Shown here piece after piece: positions 53,877 to 61,621 of a stretch of 64,000 nt of DNA (positions within the stretch are counted from its first letter, which is position 1; each line of letters begins with the position of its first letter). A program made the position numbers and the translations under genes. The notes under the pieces were generated by a model, which saw only the letters and a list, made by a program, of their open reading frames with translations, was not told where the DNA came from and made no database searches. This DNA comes from Eshraghiella crossota (GTDB lineage Bacteria; Bacillota; Clostridia; Lachnospirales; Lachnospiraceae): NCBI RefSeq assembly GCF_025148445.1, contig NZ_CP102270.1, forward strand, positions 372,001-436,000, written 5' to 3'.

Positions 53877-54848
53877 ATGAGTGATTTAATTGAACTTAAA
53901 CTGATAACAAGAGAAGATGCTGAATGTCTGCATAAACTGCAGATAGAAGCGTTTATGCCCTTATATGAAAAATATCAGGATGATGCTACAAGTCCGGCGA
54001 AAGAAAGTCTTGAAACAATAACGAAGAAGATAGTTGATGATAATTCGGATTTCTATTTCATTTTGTTTAATGGTGAGAAAGCTGGAGCTGTAAGAGTTAA
54101 ATGGCATAAAGGGCAAAAAGTACACAAGAATGTAAATTGGATATCTCCTATTTTTGTTATTCCAAAGCTTCAAAATAAAGGAGTTGCCAGTAACGTAATC
54201 AAACAATTATTTGATATTTATCCGAACACAATAGAATGGTGGTTGTCTACTATCAAGCAGGAAGAGAAAAATTGCCATTTGTATGAAAAATGTGGATTTA
54301 TTCGAACTGGAGATGAAATAGTTGTAAATGAAAATATGACATTAGTATTTTATGTAAAGAGTTATATTGAGGTAAGGAGATTTAAGGAAAAGGATGCCAA
54401 GGAGGTTAGAAATCTTATTGTCAGGAATTTCTTAGAGATTAACAGTAAAGATTATGGCATATCAGCAATGGAGAAACTTGCAAAGGTTTACAATGTGGAA
54501 AAGGTTTTGAATGTGGCAAGTTATGCGCATATGTACGTCTTTGAATTTGATGGAAAAATAGTTGGAACAGGTTCTATCTCAAGTTTTTGGGGAAGTGAAA
54601 CAGAAAGTATACTTTTGTCCATTTTTGTCCTCCCGGAATTTCATGGAAAGGGTGTTGGAAGAAAAATCATAAATACATTAGAAACGGATGAATTTTATGT
54701 AAGAGCAAGCAGAATTGAGATACCAGCATCTATTACAGCAATGGAATTTTATAGAAAATTTGGATATGATTACAAAAATGGTGTTAAGGAATTGGATGAT
54801 GAACACCATTACAGATTGGAAAAGTTTAAGGCGGCAGGGTTGAAATAA
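53877..54848 (+). CDS. Tandem GNAT acetyltransferase
   Basis: 323 residues from the ATG at 53877 (AAAGAGGTG before it). Two GNAT domains: residues 1-160 with FVIPKLQNKGVASNVIKQLF, and 165-320 with FVLPEFHGKGVGRKIINTLE and FYRKFGYDY. Both acetyl-CoA loops look intact. The gene is preceded by a leader peptide and attenuator, which suggests induction by a translation-blocking compound and possibly a resistance role. Substrate not known. Confidence 0.82.
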   Translation: MSDLIELKLITREDAECLHKLQIEAFMPLYEKYQDDATSPAKESLETITKKIVDDNSDFYFILFNGEKAGAVRVKWHKGQKVHKNVNWISPIFVIPKLQNKGVASNVIKQLFDIYPNTIEWWLSTIKQEEKNCHLYEKCGFIRTGDEIVVNENMTLVFYVKSYIEVRRFKEKDAKEVRNLIVRNFLEINSKDYGISAMEKLAKVYNVEKVLNVASYAHMYVFEFDGKIVGTGSISSFWGSETESILLSIFVLPEFHGKGVGRKIINTLETDEFYVRASRIEIPASITAMEFYRKFGYDYKNGVKELDDEHHYRLEKFKAAGLK

Positions 54849-54935
54849 CAACAGATAATCAATTATTTTTATTTATCCTTGCAGAAGCATTAGCTCTTAT
54901 TTTAGGATACTATCTAAGGAAAGTACCCATGACAG

Positions 54936-54971
54936 GGCGTTAAGCGTCCGGGGGGACGATTGTTTAGCGCC
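54936..54971 (+). promoter_or_regulatory. Nested hairpin in the leader of the holin-like toxin
   Basis: Outer stem GGCGTTAA / TTAGCGCC (one G-U pair) encloses the hairpin CGTCC-GGGG-GGACG. The GC-rich block stands out from the AT-rich flanks and lies about 30 bases before the toxin start, as in mRNAs of type I toxins whose translation is held back by folding. Confidence 0.5.
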
Positions 54972-55000
54972 GACCGGAGCGGAGCGTAGAGGTGGCGTCG

Positions 55001-55090
55001 ATGACGGCTTATGAGATCATTTCGATTTTCATTGGGATATTAGCATTGCTGATGTCCTTTGGTAGCTTGATTGTAGCGTTGCTTGTGTAA
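55001..55090 (+). CDS. Holin-like type I toxin, 29 residues
   Basis: A single-helix membrane peptide starting MTAYEIISIFIGILALLMSF and ending in an apolar GSLIVALLV. The Y-E-x-I-S...M-S-F-G pattern is that of the putative holin-like toxin family (TxpA/BsrG relatives) of Firmicutes. AGAGGTGG lies before the ATG. In type I systems an antisense RNA represses such peptides; one could be encoded opposite the 3' part (to about 55200), but I see no clear promoter for it. Confidence 0.65.
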   Translation: MTAYEIISIFIGILALLMSFGSLIVALLV

Positions 55091-55120
55091 AAATAATTAT
55101 TGTCTCACTAATAGGAGAAA

Positions 55121-55145
55121 TCCGATAGAAAATCGGAACTGTTTT
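55121..55145 (+). terminator. Terminator after the toxin peptide
   Basis: TCCGAT / ATCGGA with an AGAAA loop and ACTGTTTT behind. 55146-55294 holds no gene that I can support. Confidence 0.5.
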
Positions 55146-55294
55146 ATAAGTATCATGAAATTTTAATTCCATAAATTTATGGGAATTATGGGAGATATAT
55201 TGATGCCTTTGTAACAAAAATATCAAGTTCCCTGTCTGTCATCATTTTGATGAACTAAATGTTATCGTATCCTTTACAACAATAGCTTTTGAAA

Positions 55295-56203
55295 TTAATC
55301 CTCCACTAGATTTTCATTTATATATTTAAAATAAGGTTTCTTATTAACTTCTGTGCTATGTTCCAAATACCATTTAACACTATCCCTCAATCCGTCTTCT
55401 AATGATATGGTTTCTGGGTATATTTTGTTTTGACGCGATACATCCAAATAGTACTCATAGTTGTAAAAACTAAAATAATTTCGCTGTTCAATATCTTCAT
55501 AAACATTTACAAAATCCGGTATTTTTCCTAAGCTTTCATAGCATTTTGTGACCCAATCTTTAATAGAAACTGCTTCAACATTACCAACATTTAAAATACG
55601 CTCTTGTGGCTTGTCTTTAATTATTACCTCCATCAACCTGCATAAATCTTTTACATGAAAGAATTGTAATTTCATACTGCCATCTTTAGGTAAATAGAAT
55701 TTTCTGTCCGCCAAGGCGCAATCAAATACAAAAGCCTCTCTATACACGTTATTCATTGGTCCATATAAATAAGGCGGTCTTAATATATATGCATCTTTCA
55801 CTCTTTCAAGTAATGCCTTTTCAGCTGCTATTTTATCGGTTCCATATGAACCCCAAAATTTATTTTCGGATTTCTCTGATTCTTCCAAGAATGGCTGAAC
55901 ACCATACTCAGGATAAACAGCACTTGAACTAATCATAATATACTGATCAAAAGAACCCAATTCCCTAACAAAATCAATTATATCGTTATCATTATAGGCT
56001 GTTATATCCGCTACAACATCAAAGAATGTATCCTTTAATACACCACCCAAATTATGCCTATCTCCTTCAATGAGTTTTACACCCTGAACTTGTGGCTTAG
56101 AATTTCTGTTAAGTACAAAAACTTCATAACCCACATTCACAAAATATTCTGCCACATATTTACTTACAAAAGTTGTTCCGCCTGTCACTAATATCTTTTT
56201 CAT
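55295..56203 (-). CDS. NAD-dependent epimerase/dehydratase family protein
   Basis: 302 residues from the ATG at 56203 (AAAGGAGAA). Extended short-chain dehydrogenase: nucleotide loop KILVTGGTTFVSKYVAEYF, MISSSAVYPEYG, and YGTDKIAAEKALL with the Tyr-x-x-x-Lys active pair, RPPYLYGP. It probably acts on a nucleotide sugar, but the glycine pattern (GGTTFVS) differs from the usual GxxGxxG. It stands alone in the second island. Confidence 0.82.
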   Translation of the reverse strand: MKKILVTGGTTFVSKYVAEYFVNVGYEVFVLNRNSKPQVQGVKLIEGDRHNLGGVLKDTFFDVVADITAYNDNDIIDFVRELGSFDQYIMISSSAVYPEYGVQPFLEESEKSENKFWGSYGTDKIAAEKALLERVKDAYILRPPYLYGPMNNVYREAFVFDCALADRKFYLPKDGSMKLQFFHVKDLCRLMEVIIKDKPQERILNVGNVEAVSIKDWVTKCYESLGKIPDFVNVYEDIEQRNYFSFYNYEYYLDVSRQNKIYPETISLEDGLRDSVKWYLEHSTEVNKKPYFKYINENLVED

Positions 56204-56390
56204 AAAGTTCTCCTTTACACAAAAAATTCGATTGATCAGATTCATAAAACACTATTTTCCATAATTGTATCATAATCACATAATCAAGAAAAGAAATTAA
56301 ATTTTCTTTGTGAACTGTTGAAAAGGCTTAATAATCTATGTATAATGAACGCATATATAAGTACGGAAATAAAATAGAGGATGACTTTTT

Positions 56391-57359
56391 ATGGCTTATT
56401 TTCAACATAGAATATCGCATTGGTGGAGCGTGTCAAAAAAATTACTTGATGAAGGATATCTTACTATTGGATTCAGAGCATTGACTGGAACAGGAATCCT
56501 TGATGCTAAAAAAGATGGTGAAAAGTTTAGTAAGATCTATAAAGAAAATTTTAATGATAATAGAAGATGGCAAGTCAATCGATTTTTGAATTTAAACACA
56601 GGTGATACAGTAGTTGTTCCGTTATATAACAAACAATTTGCTGTGGTTGAAGTAACAGATCAATGTGATATCATTGATAACCTTCCTAAAGAAGTTAAAT
56701 GCAGAGTTGGATTTAGCGATGAAGTTGATTTGGGATTTTTTGTGCCTATAAAGATTGTTAATCTAACGCAGAGATCCTTTGCAACTTCTAAGTTACAGTC
56801 TCGCATGAAGAATCAGCAAACAAATATTCAAATAGATGATTTAAAGGAAGATGTTGAGCAAGCAAAAAGTGTTGAGGGACCTATTGATTTTCATAACAAA
56901 ATAAAAGATGAACTGTCAGAAAAAATGCTAGAATGTATACGAGGTCTTAATGATAGAAACACAGAAAAATTAGTTAAATGGTATCTATTAAAAATTGGTG
57001 CGACGTCTGCTAAAGTATTGGAAAAGAATTCTTTAGAAAAGGAGGATTACGAAGATGCAGATGTTATTGCTGAATTTGAAGCAATTGGTGTTGCAATAAT
57101 AGTTCAAGTTAAGGCACATAATGGAGAAGAGAGTAACTGGGCTGTTAAGCAGATTAAAAGATATATGGATATAAGAATAAGTACAAATGAAGATTTGGTT
57201 TATATTCCATGGGTTATATCTACAGCAGATAGTTTTAGTCAAGAAGCAAAAGATATGGCATTAGAGCATGGAATTAAATTAATTGATGGTTTGACGTTCG
57301 CTGGTATGTTGATAGATTCAGGAATTGAGTCAATAAACAGTGAGTTAGAGTTTAGTTAA
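56391..57359 (+). CDS. Mrr-like restriction endonuclease
   Basis: 322 residues. The N-terminal 130 residues look like a modified-base or DNA-reading domain (HWWSVSKKLLDEGYLTIGF, NLNTGDTVVVPLYNKQFAVVEV), similar in order to EVE/PUA-type readers. The C-terminal domain has a Mrr core: D222/D224 in YEDADVIAEF, then Q239-V-K241 (IIVQVKAH), and the typical end FSQEAKDMALEHGIKLIDG. Mrr-type enzymes cut methylated DNA. Ribosome site is weak (AGAGGATGAC). Single gene closed by a strong terminator. Confidence 0.78.
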   Translation: MAYFQHRISHWWSVSKKLLDEGYLTIGFRALTGTGILDAKKDGEKFSKIYKENFNDNRRWQVNRFLNLNTGDTVVVPLYNKQFAVVEVTDQCDIIDNLPKEVKCRVGFSDEVDLGFFVPIKIVNLTQRSFATSKLQSRMKNQQTNIQIDDLKEDVEQAKSVEGPIDFHNKIKDELSEKMLECIRGLNDRNTEKLVKWYLLKIGATSAKVLEKNSLEKEDYEDADVIAEFEAIGVAIIVQVKAHNGEESNWAVKQIKRYMDIRISTNEDLVYIPWVISTADSFSQEAKDMALEHGIKLIDGLTFAGMLIDSGIESINSELEFS

Positions 57360-57394
57360 AAAGATAAAAAATAATAGTTTTCTTGGTAAAAATA

Positions 57395-57432
57395 AAAATA
57401 CCCTGCGGCAGACACCGCAGGGTATTTTCATT
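57395..57432. terminator. Strong bidirectional terminator
   Basis: A 14-bp perfect stem (57395-57408 with 57415-57428, CCCTGCGG core) with a CAGACA loop, A-run before and T-run after. Confidence 0.92.
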
Positions 57433-57441
57433 TATAAGGGA

Positions 57442-57780
57442 TTAATCCTTCAAATTAGCTTTTCTAAATCTCTTCTTTGCATCGATTTCCTCTACCAGAC
57501 AGGCCTTGGTTCCAAGAACTCCCAAGGTTTTGGAATGTTCAATATCATCTAAAATAATAATCAGGACATAATCTGTAGCAATAGATGCATCAGAAGATGT
57601 ACTGATATTTTTCACTGGTATTTAGTAGCACCGTTGTTATAGCCTTTAATAAATCTATCCCGAAGTCTTTGTGGTTCGAGAATCTCTGCTTCTTTGCCGA
57701 AAGGGAAAAAATAATTATAATCTTTTAGGAGAGAACAGCGGAACACATAAATGTCACCGGATGATTCTGGCTCTTTCCCA
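57442..57780 (-). pseudogene. Remnants including the C-terminus of a WYL-domain regulator
   Basis: Minus-strand frame ending at 57612 reads DIYVFRCSLLKDYNYFFPFG, then KEAEILEPQRLRDRFIKGY, which matches the end of WYL-type regulators. No start or helix-turn-helix part is present. A second open piece follows (57 residues, GTG 57615 to TAA 57442, containing DYVLIIILDDIEHSKTLGV) without a ribosome site. These look like leftovers of deleted genes. Confidence 0.5.
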
Positions 57781-57835
57781 CCTACTCCATTGCTTCTCTA
57801 TTTTTCTATAATTTTCTTTATGCTTGAGCTTCTGG

Positions 57836-58462
57836 TTATACCGGCACACTCCCCATTGCCACATGTCCATAGCGCTTGTACCCAATCTCGTCTGTACGGT
57901 ATACAGGCATAGCCTGTTTGAATTTGGTTTTGCATACAGGGCAGACATAGTCTCTGACTACGACAACCGGTGGCTCGTCCATAAACAGGATTCCAATATC
58001 ATTGTAGTTATTTTCTTCATCATTCTTATCGTAGAAGGCATTCATTTTATTGATTTCCTCCTCGGTGAGCTTTATGGTAAAGTATGCGTGTTCCTCGCGA
58101 CAGTCGGGGTTAGGGCAGAATGGATTAACACGGAAGCGTCTTTTGGCCTGTTCCTCCGCAGTATTAAATATCTTGCCTAGTACCTTTGGTTTTCTTGTTC
58201 TTCTGAAAGTCCATTTGATATCCTCTATTTCTTCATCTGTGGCAGAAACCGGTGTGTCATTAACCATTACGGAAAGACCGTAAATGTCTGATTTTTCAAG
58301 CCATGGCATGGATTTTGCAATCTGGTCCAGAGTGAACCCCTGTTTGAACATGTTGTTACATACTTCTGCACTGAGAGCAGTTCTTACTGTTTTAGTATAG
58401 TTTTCCTTGTCACTGCATAAGTCGCTGTTTATTTTTTCAAATACCTCTGTAATTTCGCCCAC
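57836..58462 (-). CDS. Zinc-ribbon protein of unknown function (GTG start)
   Basis: 208 residues from the GTG at 58462 with AGGAGG eight bases before it. Two helical segments, then a basic stretch (RRTRKPKV) and two treble-clef or ribbon Cys pairs, CPNPDC and CPVC, about 60 residues apart, suggesting one zinc site. The sequence reads like a phage or element protein. No function recognised. Confidence 0.65.
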   Translation of the reverse strand: MGEITEVFEKINSDLCSDKENYTKTVRTALSAEVCNNMFKQGFTLDQIAKSMPWLEKSDIYGLSVMVNDTPVSATDEEIEDIKWTFRRTRKPKVLGKIFNTAEEQAKRRFRVNPFCPNPDCREEHAYFTIKLTEEEINKMNAFYDKNDEENNYNDIGILFMDEPPVVVVRDYVCPVCKTKFKQAMPVYRTDEIGYKRYGHVAMGSVPV

Positions 58463-58751
58463 TGAATTTTCCTCCTATTTGTCAAGCTTAATTATTTCTG
58501 TGTAAAGTACTGTGTATATCTTATCTGTCTGCAGGCAGCGATAATCATGCCTGAGGTTTTGATGAGTATATTGTAGCCTGCTTTCCCGGAAATGAAAATG
58601 AACTGTGAGTTAATCTGTTTTATGATTTATGTGTTATATAATCTATGTGTTTTATAATTCGTGTGTTTATTATGTAAACCACCGATATATACTATTTTGT
58701 AGAAAATTAAGATATAATGATGTCAGTCAGAAGCAGGAAAGGAGACGCAGC

Positions 58752-59288
58752 ATGAATTTATACATAAGTGACACACATTTTGGACATAAGAACGTAATTG
58801 GATTTGACCATAGGCCTTTTATCGACGTTAATGAGATGGAGCATTGCCTGATTAAGCTATGGAACTCGAGAGTGCGGCCGGATGATCATGTATATATAGT
58901 AGGTGATTTTGCTTTCAGAAATGAGAAGCCGGCAGAGTGGTATCTAAGACAGCTCAAGGGACATAAGCATCTGGTTATCGGAAATCATGACAGAAAGACA
59001 CTGGAAAATGAAGCTGCCATGTCATATTTCGAGTCGGTGGACAAGATTGCCAGAGTAATGGATGGTGATAAGGAGATTGTCCTGTGCCATTTCCCGATAG
59101 CTGCATGGTACAAGTGCAAGTATGGCTCATGGCACATATATGGACATATCCATGGCAGGAAGGATGATGTCTATGAGTTTATGAAGACGAGACCAACAGC
59201 GTTGAATGCAGGAGCGTGTATCAATAATTACACTCCGGCATCACTGAATGAGCTTATCAGAAACAATGCGGCTTTTCAGGCGCAGTAA
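58752..59288 (+). CDS. Calcineurin-like metallophosphoesterase
   Basis: 178 residues from the ATG at 58752 (GGAAAGGAGA). All metal motifs are present: SDTHFGH, GDF, GNHD, CHFP and HIHGR. The family hydrolyses phosphoesters of nucleotides or nucleic acids; the compact phage-type form here resembles YfcE-like proteins. Frequently found on mobile elements. Substrate unknown. Confidence 0.88.
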   Translation: MNLYISDTHFGHKNVIGFDHRPFIDVNEMEHCLIKLWNSRVRPDDHVYIVGDFAFRNEKPAEWYLRQLKGHKHLVIGNHDRKTLENEAAMSYFESVDKIARVMDGDKEIVLCHFPIAAWYKCKYGSWHIYGHIHGRKDDVYEFMKTRPTALNAGACINNYTPASLNELIRNNAAFQAQ

Positions 59289-59601
59289 GTATATTATGGA
59301 ATTGTTAAGAGGAGGAGTTATTATGAGTGAATTATGGATTCCAGCAGTTGAGGTTGAAAGTGCACATGGCATTAGGGAGGTGTCACTTCGCACAAGGCAT
59401 CGCAGCCCTGGTTAATAAGTAAGCTGGCGTGACTGTGTCTGAGGTCGTGTACTCTGCTCTGCTCAACACAAGCTCTGCCTCTGCCAGAACCTTTATCTCG
59501 TTTATGAGACCAGACTTCGTAAAAGAGAAGATTCTTTTGTACAACTTGCTAATTCTAAGGATTACCGGCATTTTGAAAATAATGCCGGTAATCGATAATC
59601 C
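59289..59601 (+). other. Gene remnants between phosphoesterase and reductase
   Basis: A 30-codon frame at 59323-59415 has a perfect ribosome site (GAGGAGG) and starts MSELWIPAVEVESAHGIREV but stops early. On the minus strand 59383-59520 reads a C-terminal-like segment (NEIKVLAEAELVLSRAEY, TPAYLL) that faintly recalls saccharopine dehydrogenase ends. Neither is a whole gene. A 13-bp inverted repeat closes the region (59560-59593). Confidence 0.35.
59560..59593. repeat. Perfect 13-bp inverted repeat
   Basis: GATTACCGGCATT / AATGCCGGTAATC with an 8-base loop. No T-run on either side, nine bases beyond the stop of the reductase gene; could terminate or stabilise its RNA. Confidence 0.5.
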
Positions 59602-60522
59602 CTACGGAAGCAGATGACCTGCCGCCAGGTACAGCTCATACCATTCCTCACGAGTCAGAGTAATATCGCACGCCGCAATAATTTCTTTCAGGCGGCTTTC
59701 ACTTGCAGTGCCGGTAACAATCTGCATATTTGCCGGATGACGTAAAATCCACGCAGCCGCAATAGTAGTATCGCTGACATTATATTTTTCGGCAATCACA
59801 TGAAGTTTTTTATTCAGTTCAGGGTATTCGTCGCTTCCGAGAAAGCAGCCTTTCCATGCCGGCATCTGAAACGGAGACCATGCCTGGAGAGTGATATTGT
59901 GGAGGCGGCAGTAGTCGAGCAGACTTCCATCGTGATCGATTGAACCTGGGGTTTCCATATTGACTTCCATGCCATTTGCAACAAGATTGGAAACAGGGAT
60001 GCTGAACTGAACCTGATTGACAACGAGTGGTTGGCGGACATATTTCTGCAGCAGTTCAATCTGCATCGGCTTATGGTTTGAAACTCCAAAATGGCGAACC
60101 TTTCCGCTTTCATAAAGAACATCAAATGCAGCAGCAACATCTTCCGGTTCTACGAGTGCATCCGGACGGTGAAGAAGCAAAAGATCAAGATAATCTGTAT
60201 GGAGCCTTTGTAAAATGCCATCGACAGATTTCAGAATGTGCTCCTTTGAGAGATCATAGAAGCCTTGGCGAATGCCACATTTTGACTGAAGAAAAATATC
60301 TTCACGCTTTATGGATGAATCATCTGCGAACGCTTCGCCGAATATGCTCTCGCTCATACCATTACCGTAGATATCCGCGTGATCAAAGAGATATGCACCT
60401 TGTTCCAGAGCTGCATGAATAAAACGATTCATCTCATCCTTCGATTTTTCAGAAAGGCGCATGCATCCAACTGCAACTGAAGGAACCTTTCGTATGTGAT
60501 TTCCTAAAATTATTTCTTTCAT
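59602..60522 (-). CDS. Aldo/keto reductase, YdhF type
   Basis: 306 residues from the ATG at 60522 (AAAGGAGA). The catalytic tetrad is present: Asp and Tyr in FDHADIYGNG, Lys in LQSKCG, His in LLLLHRPD; NADPH-binding end TGTASESRLKEI. Reduces carbonyls with NADPH; substrate unknown. The sequence is richer in GC than its island neighbours, a sign of different origin. Confidence 0.9.
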   Translation of the reverse strand: MKEIILGNHIRKVPSVAVGCMRLSEKSKDEMNRFIHAALEQGAYLFDHADIYGNGMSESIFGEAFADDSSIKREDIFLQSKCGIRQGFYDLSKEHILKSVDGILQRLHTDYLDLLLLHRPDALVEPEDVAAAFDVLYESGKVRHFGVSNHKPMQIELLQKYVRQPLVVNQVQFSIPVSNLVANGMEVNMETPGSIDHDGSLLDYCRLHNITLQAWSPFQMPAWKGCFLGSDEYPELNKKLHVIAEKYNVSDTTIAAAWILRHPANMQIVTGTASESRLKEIIAACDITLTREEWYELYLAAGHLLP

Positions 60523-60930
60523 AGTAAAAATCTCCTTTGCAGTTATTTTCTTATTCCAATAATGAGTGAGACATATCCCCAATCCCACATGAGTTGTTCT
60601 TTATTTATACAGAATTGTGAATAATGAAGAATGGTACCAAACAGATTGGCCTGGTAATTGTGATAAAGGGAACCGTCTCAAAGCAGAGATTTGCACTGGC
60701 AGGTTCCAATGAGAGATGCTAAAAGCCGCTCTATTATAATCGGAACCAAAAGTTTTCGAAACATTACATTTATTGAAATATATTCTACGAGTTTAGGTTA
60801 GTACGATAAATTCATAATGTCAATAAGAAACATTTAAAGCAGGATGCAATACAGTTATTTAAAGATAAAGCAGTATTTTATAAAGATCCAGAGAAGTGGG
60901 TAAATAGAGTTTAATTCGCCGGAACTTGGC
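60523..60930. other. Intergenic stretch with short coding remnants
   Basis: No whole gene. A 27-codon tail at about 60836-60915 reads LKQDAIQLFKDKAVFYKDPE and ends with a stop 17 bases before the third guaA-end repeat; it looks like the 3' end of a lost gene. The rest is unremarkable. Confidence 0.35.
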
Positions 60931-60942
60931 GAGTTTGAATAA
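60931..60942 (+). repeat. Attachment-core copy 3 (outer island end)
   Basis: Third exact copy of GAGTTTGAATAA. The preceding CCGGAACTTGGC also partly resembles the guaA sequence (CCGGGAACGATT) and in frame reads P-E-L-G-E-F-E-stop. Marks the far end of the guaA-associated islands. Confidence 0.68.
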
Positions 60943-60953
60943 TGTTAAAACAG

Positions 60954-60984
60954 CGGGAAGCCAGCATTTGAGGCTTCCCGTTTT
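60954..60984 (+). terminator. Terminator beside the outer island end
   Basis: A 9-bp stem CGGGAAGCC / GGCTTCCCG, 9-base loop, TTTT. Confidence 0.75.
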
Positions 60985-60988
60985 CTGC

Positions 60989-61006
60989 GCTTGCAAAATG
61001 CTTGCA
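60989..61006. repeat. Paired 11-bp-period repeat (integrase arm-type site)
   Basis: GCTTGCA at 60989 and 61000, 46 bp after the third core copy. Confidence 0.5.
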
Positions 61007-61164
61007 GTTTTTAGTGGCAGTCAGAATTTTAAATGACGAAATTAATTAGTGCATATGTATAGACTGTATCAGGTGTAAACAACAGTTTAATATCGTGAAA
61101 ATTGGCTTGAAAGAGTATGAATAATTATATATAATTTTAATTATGAAGCTATGAGGAGAACTAT

Positions 61165-61608
61165 ATGAAAGAACTATTTGATTATATATTTAAGTTAGAC
61201 TTCAAAAGTCTGTTTATAACAAAAAGCAGCAATACCTTTATACAATTTTTTAGATACATATTTGTTGGGGGAGTTGCATTTTTGGCAGACGGAGGGAGTC
61301 TTTTCTTAATTACAACTATTGGTGTAAACTATTTAATATCCGTAATATTTGCTTTTGTTATAGGTCTTGCCGTTAATTATGGACTATCCAAGCTGCTGGT
61401 TTTTGAGAACAGCAGCGTAAACGGAAAGATAGAATTTCTGGTCTATGGAATTATAGGCGTAATAGGCTTAGGATTTACTGAAATAATAATGTATGTGCTT
61501 ACAGAGATTGCAGGCTTGTATTTTATGGTTTCAAAAGTTATAGCGACTATTATAGTTTTAGTTTGGAATTTTGTAGCTAGAAAAATTACTTTGTATAGAA
61601 AAAAATAG
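61165..61608 (+). CDS. GtrA-family membrane protein
   Basis: 147 residues with four membrane segments and the GtrA signature [17 protein letters not shown]...LSKLLVFEN. GtrA proteins are thought to flip or help move polyprenyl-linked sugars for surface polysaccharide modification. Ribosome site AGGAG. Starts a gene run with the oxidoreductase and the membrane protein that follow. Confidence 0.88.
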   Translation: MKELFDYIFKLDFKSLFITKSSNTFIQFFRYIFVGGVAFLADGGSLFLITTIGVNYLISVIFAFVIGLAVNYGLSKLLVFENSSVNGKIEFLVYGIIGVIGLGFTEIIMYVLTEIAGLYFMVSKVIATIIVLVWNFVARKITLYRKK

Positions 61609-61621
61609 ATTGGAGATTATT

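Noticed and set aside
54857-54944. Open stretch reading an apolar peptide (LFLFILAEALALILGYYLRK) after the acetyltransferase
   Set aside because: No start codon with a ribosome site in that frame; it may be a remnant but cannot be supported as a gene.
59429-59617. 62-codon plus-strand frame between phosphoesterase and reductase
   Set aside because: No ribosome site, overlaps a more protein-like minus-strand remnant, and runs into the inverted repeat.
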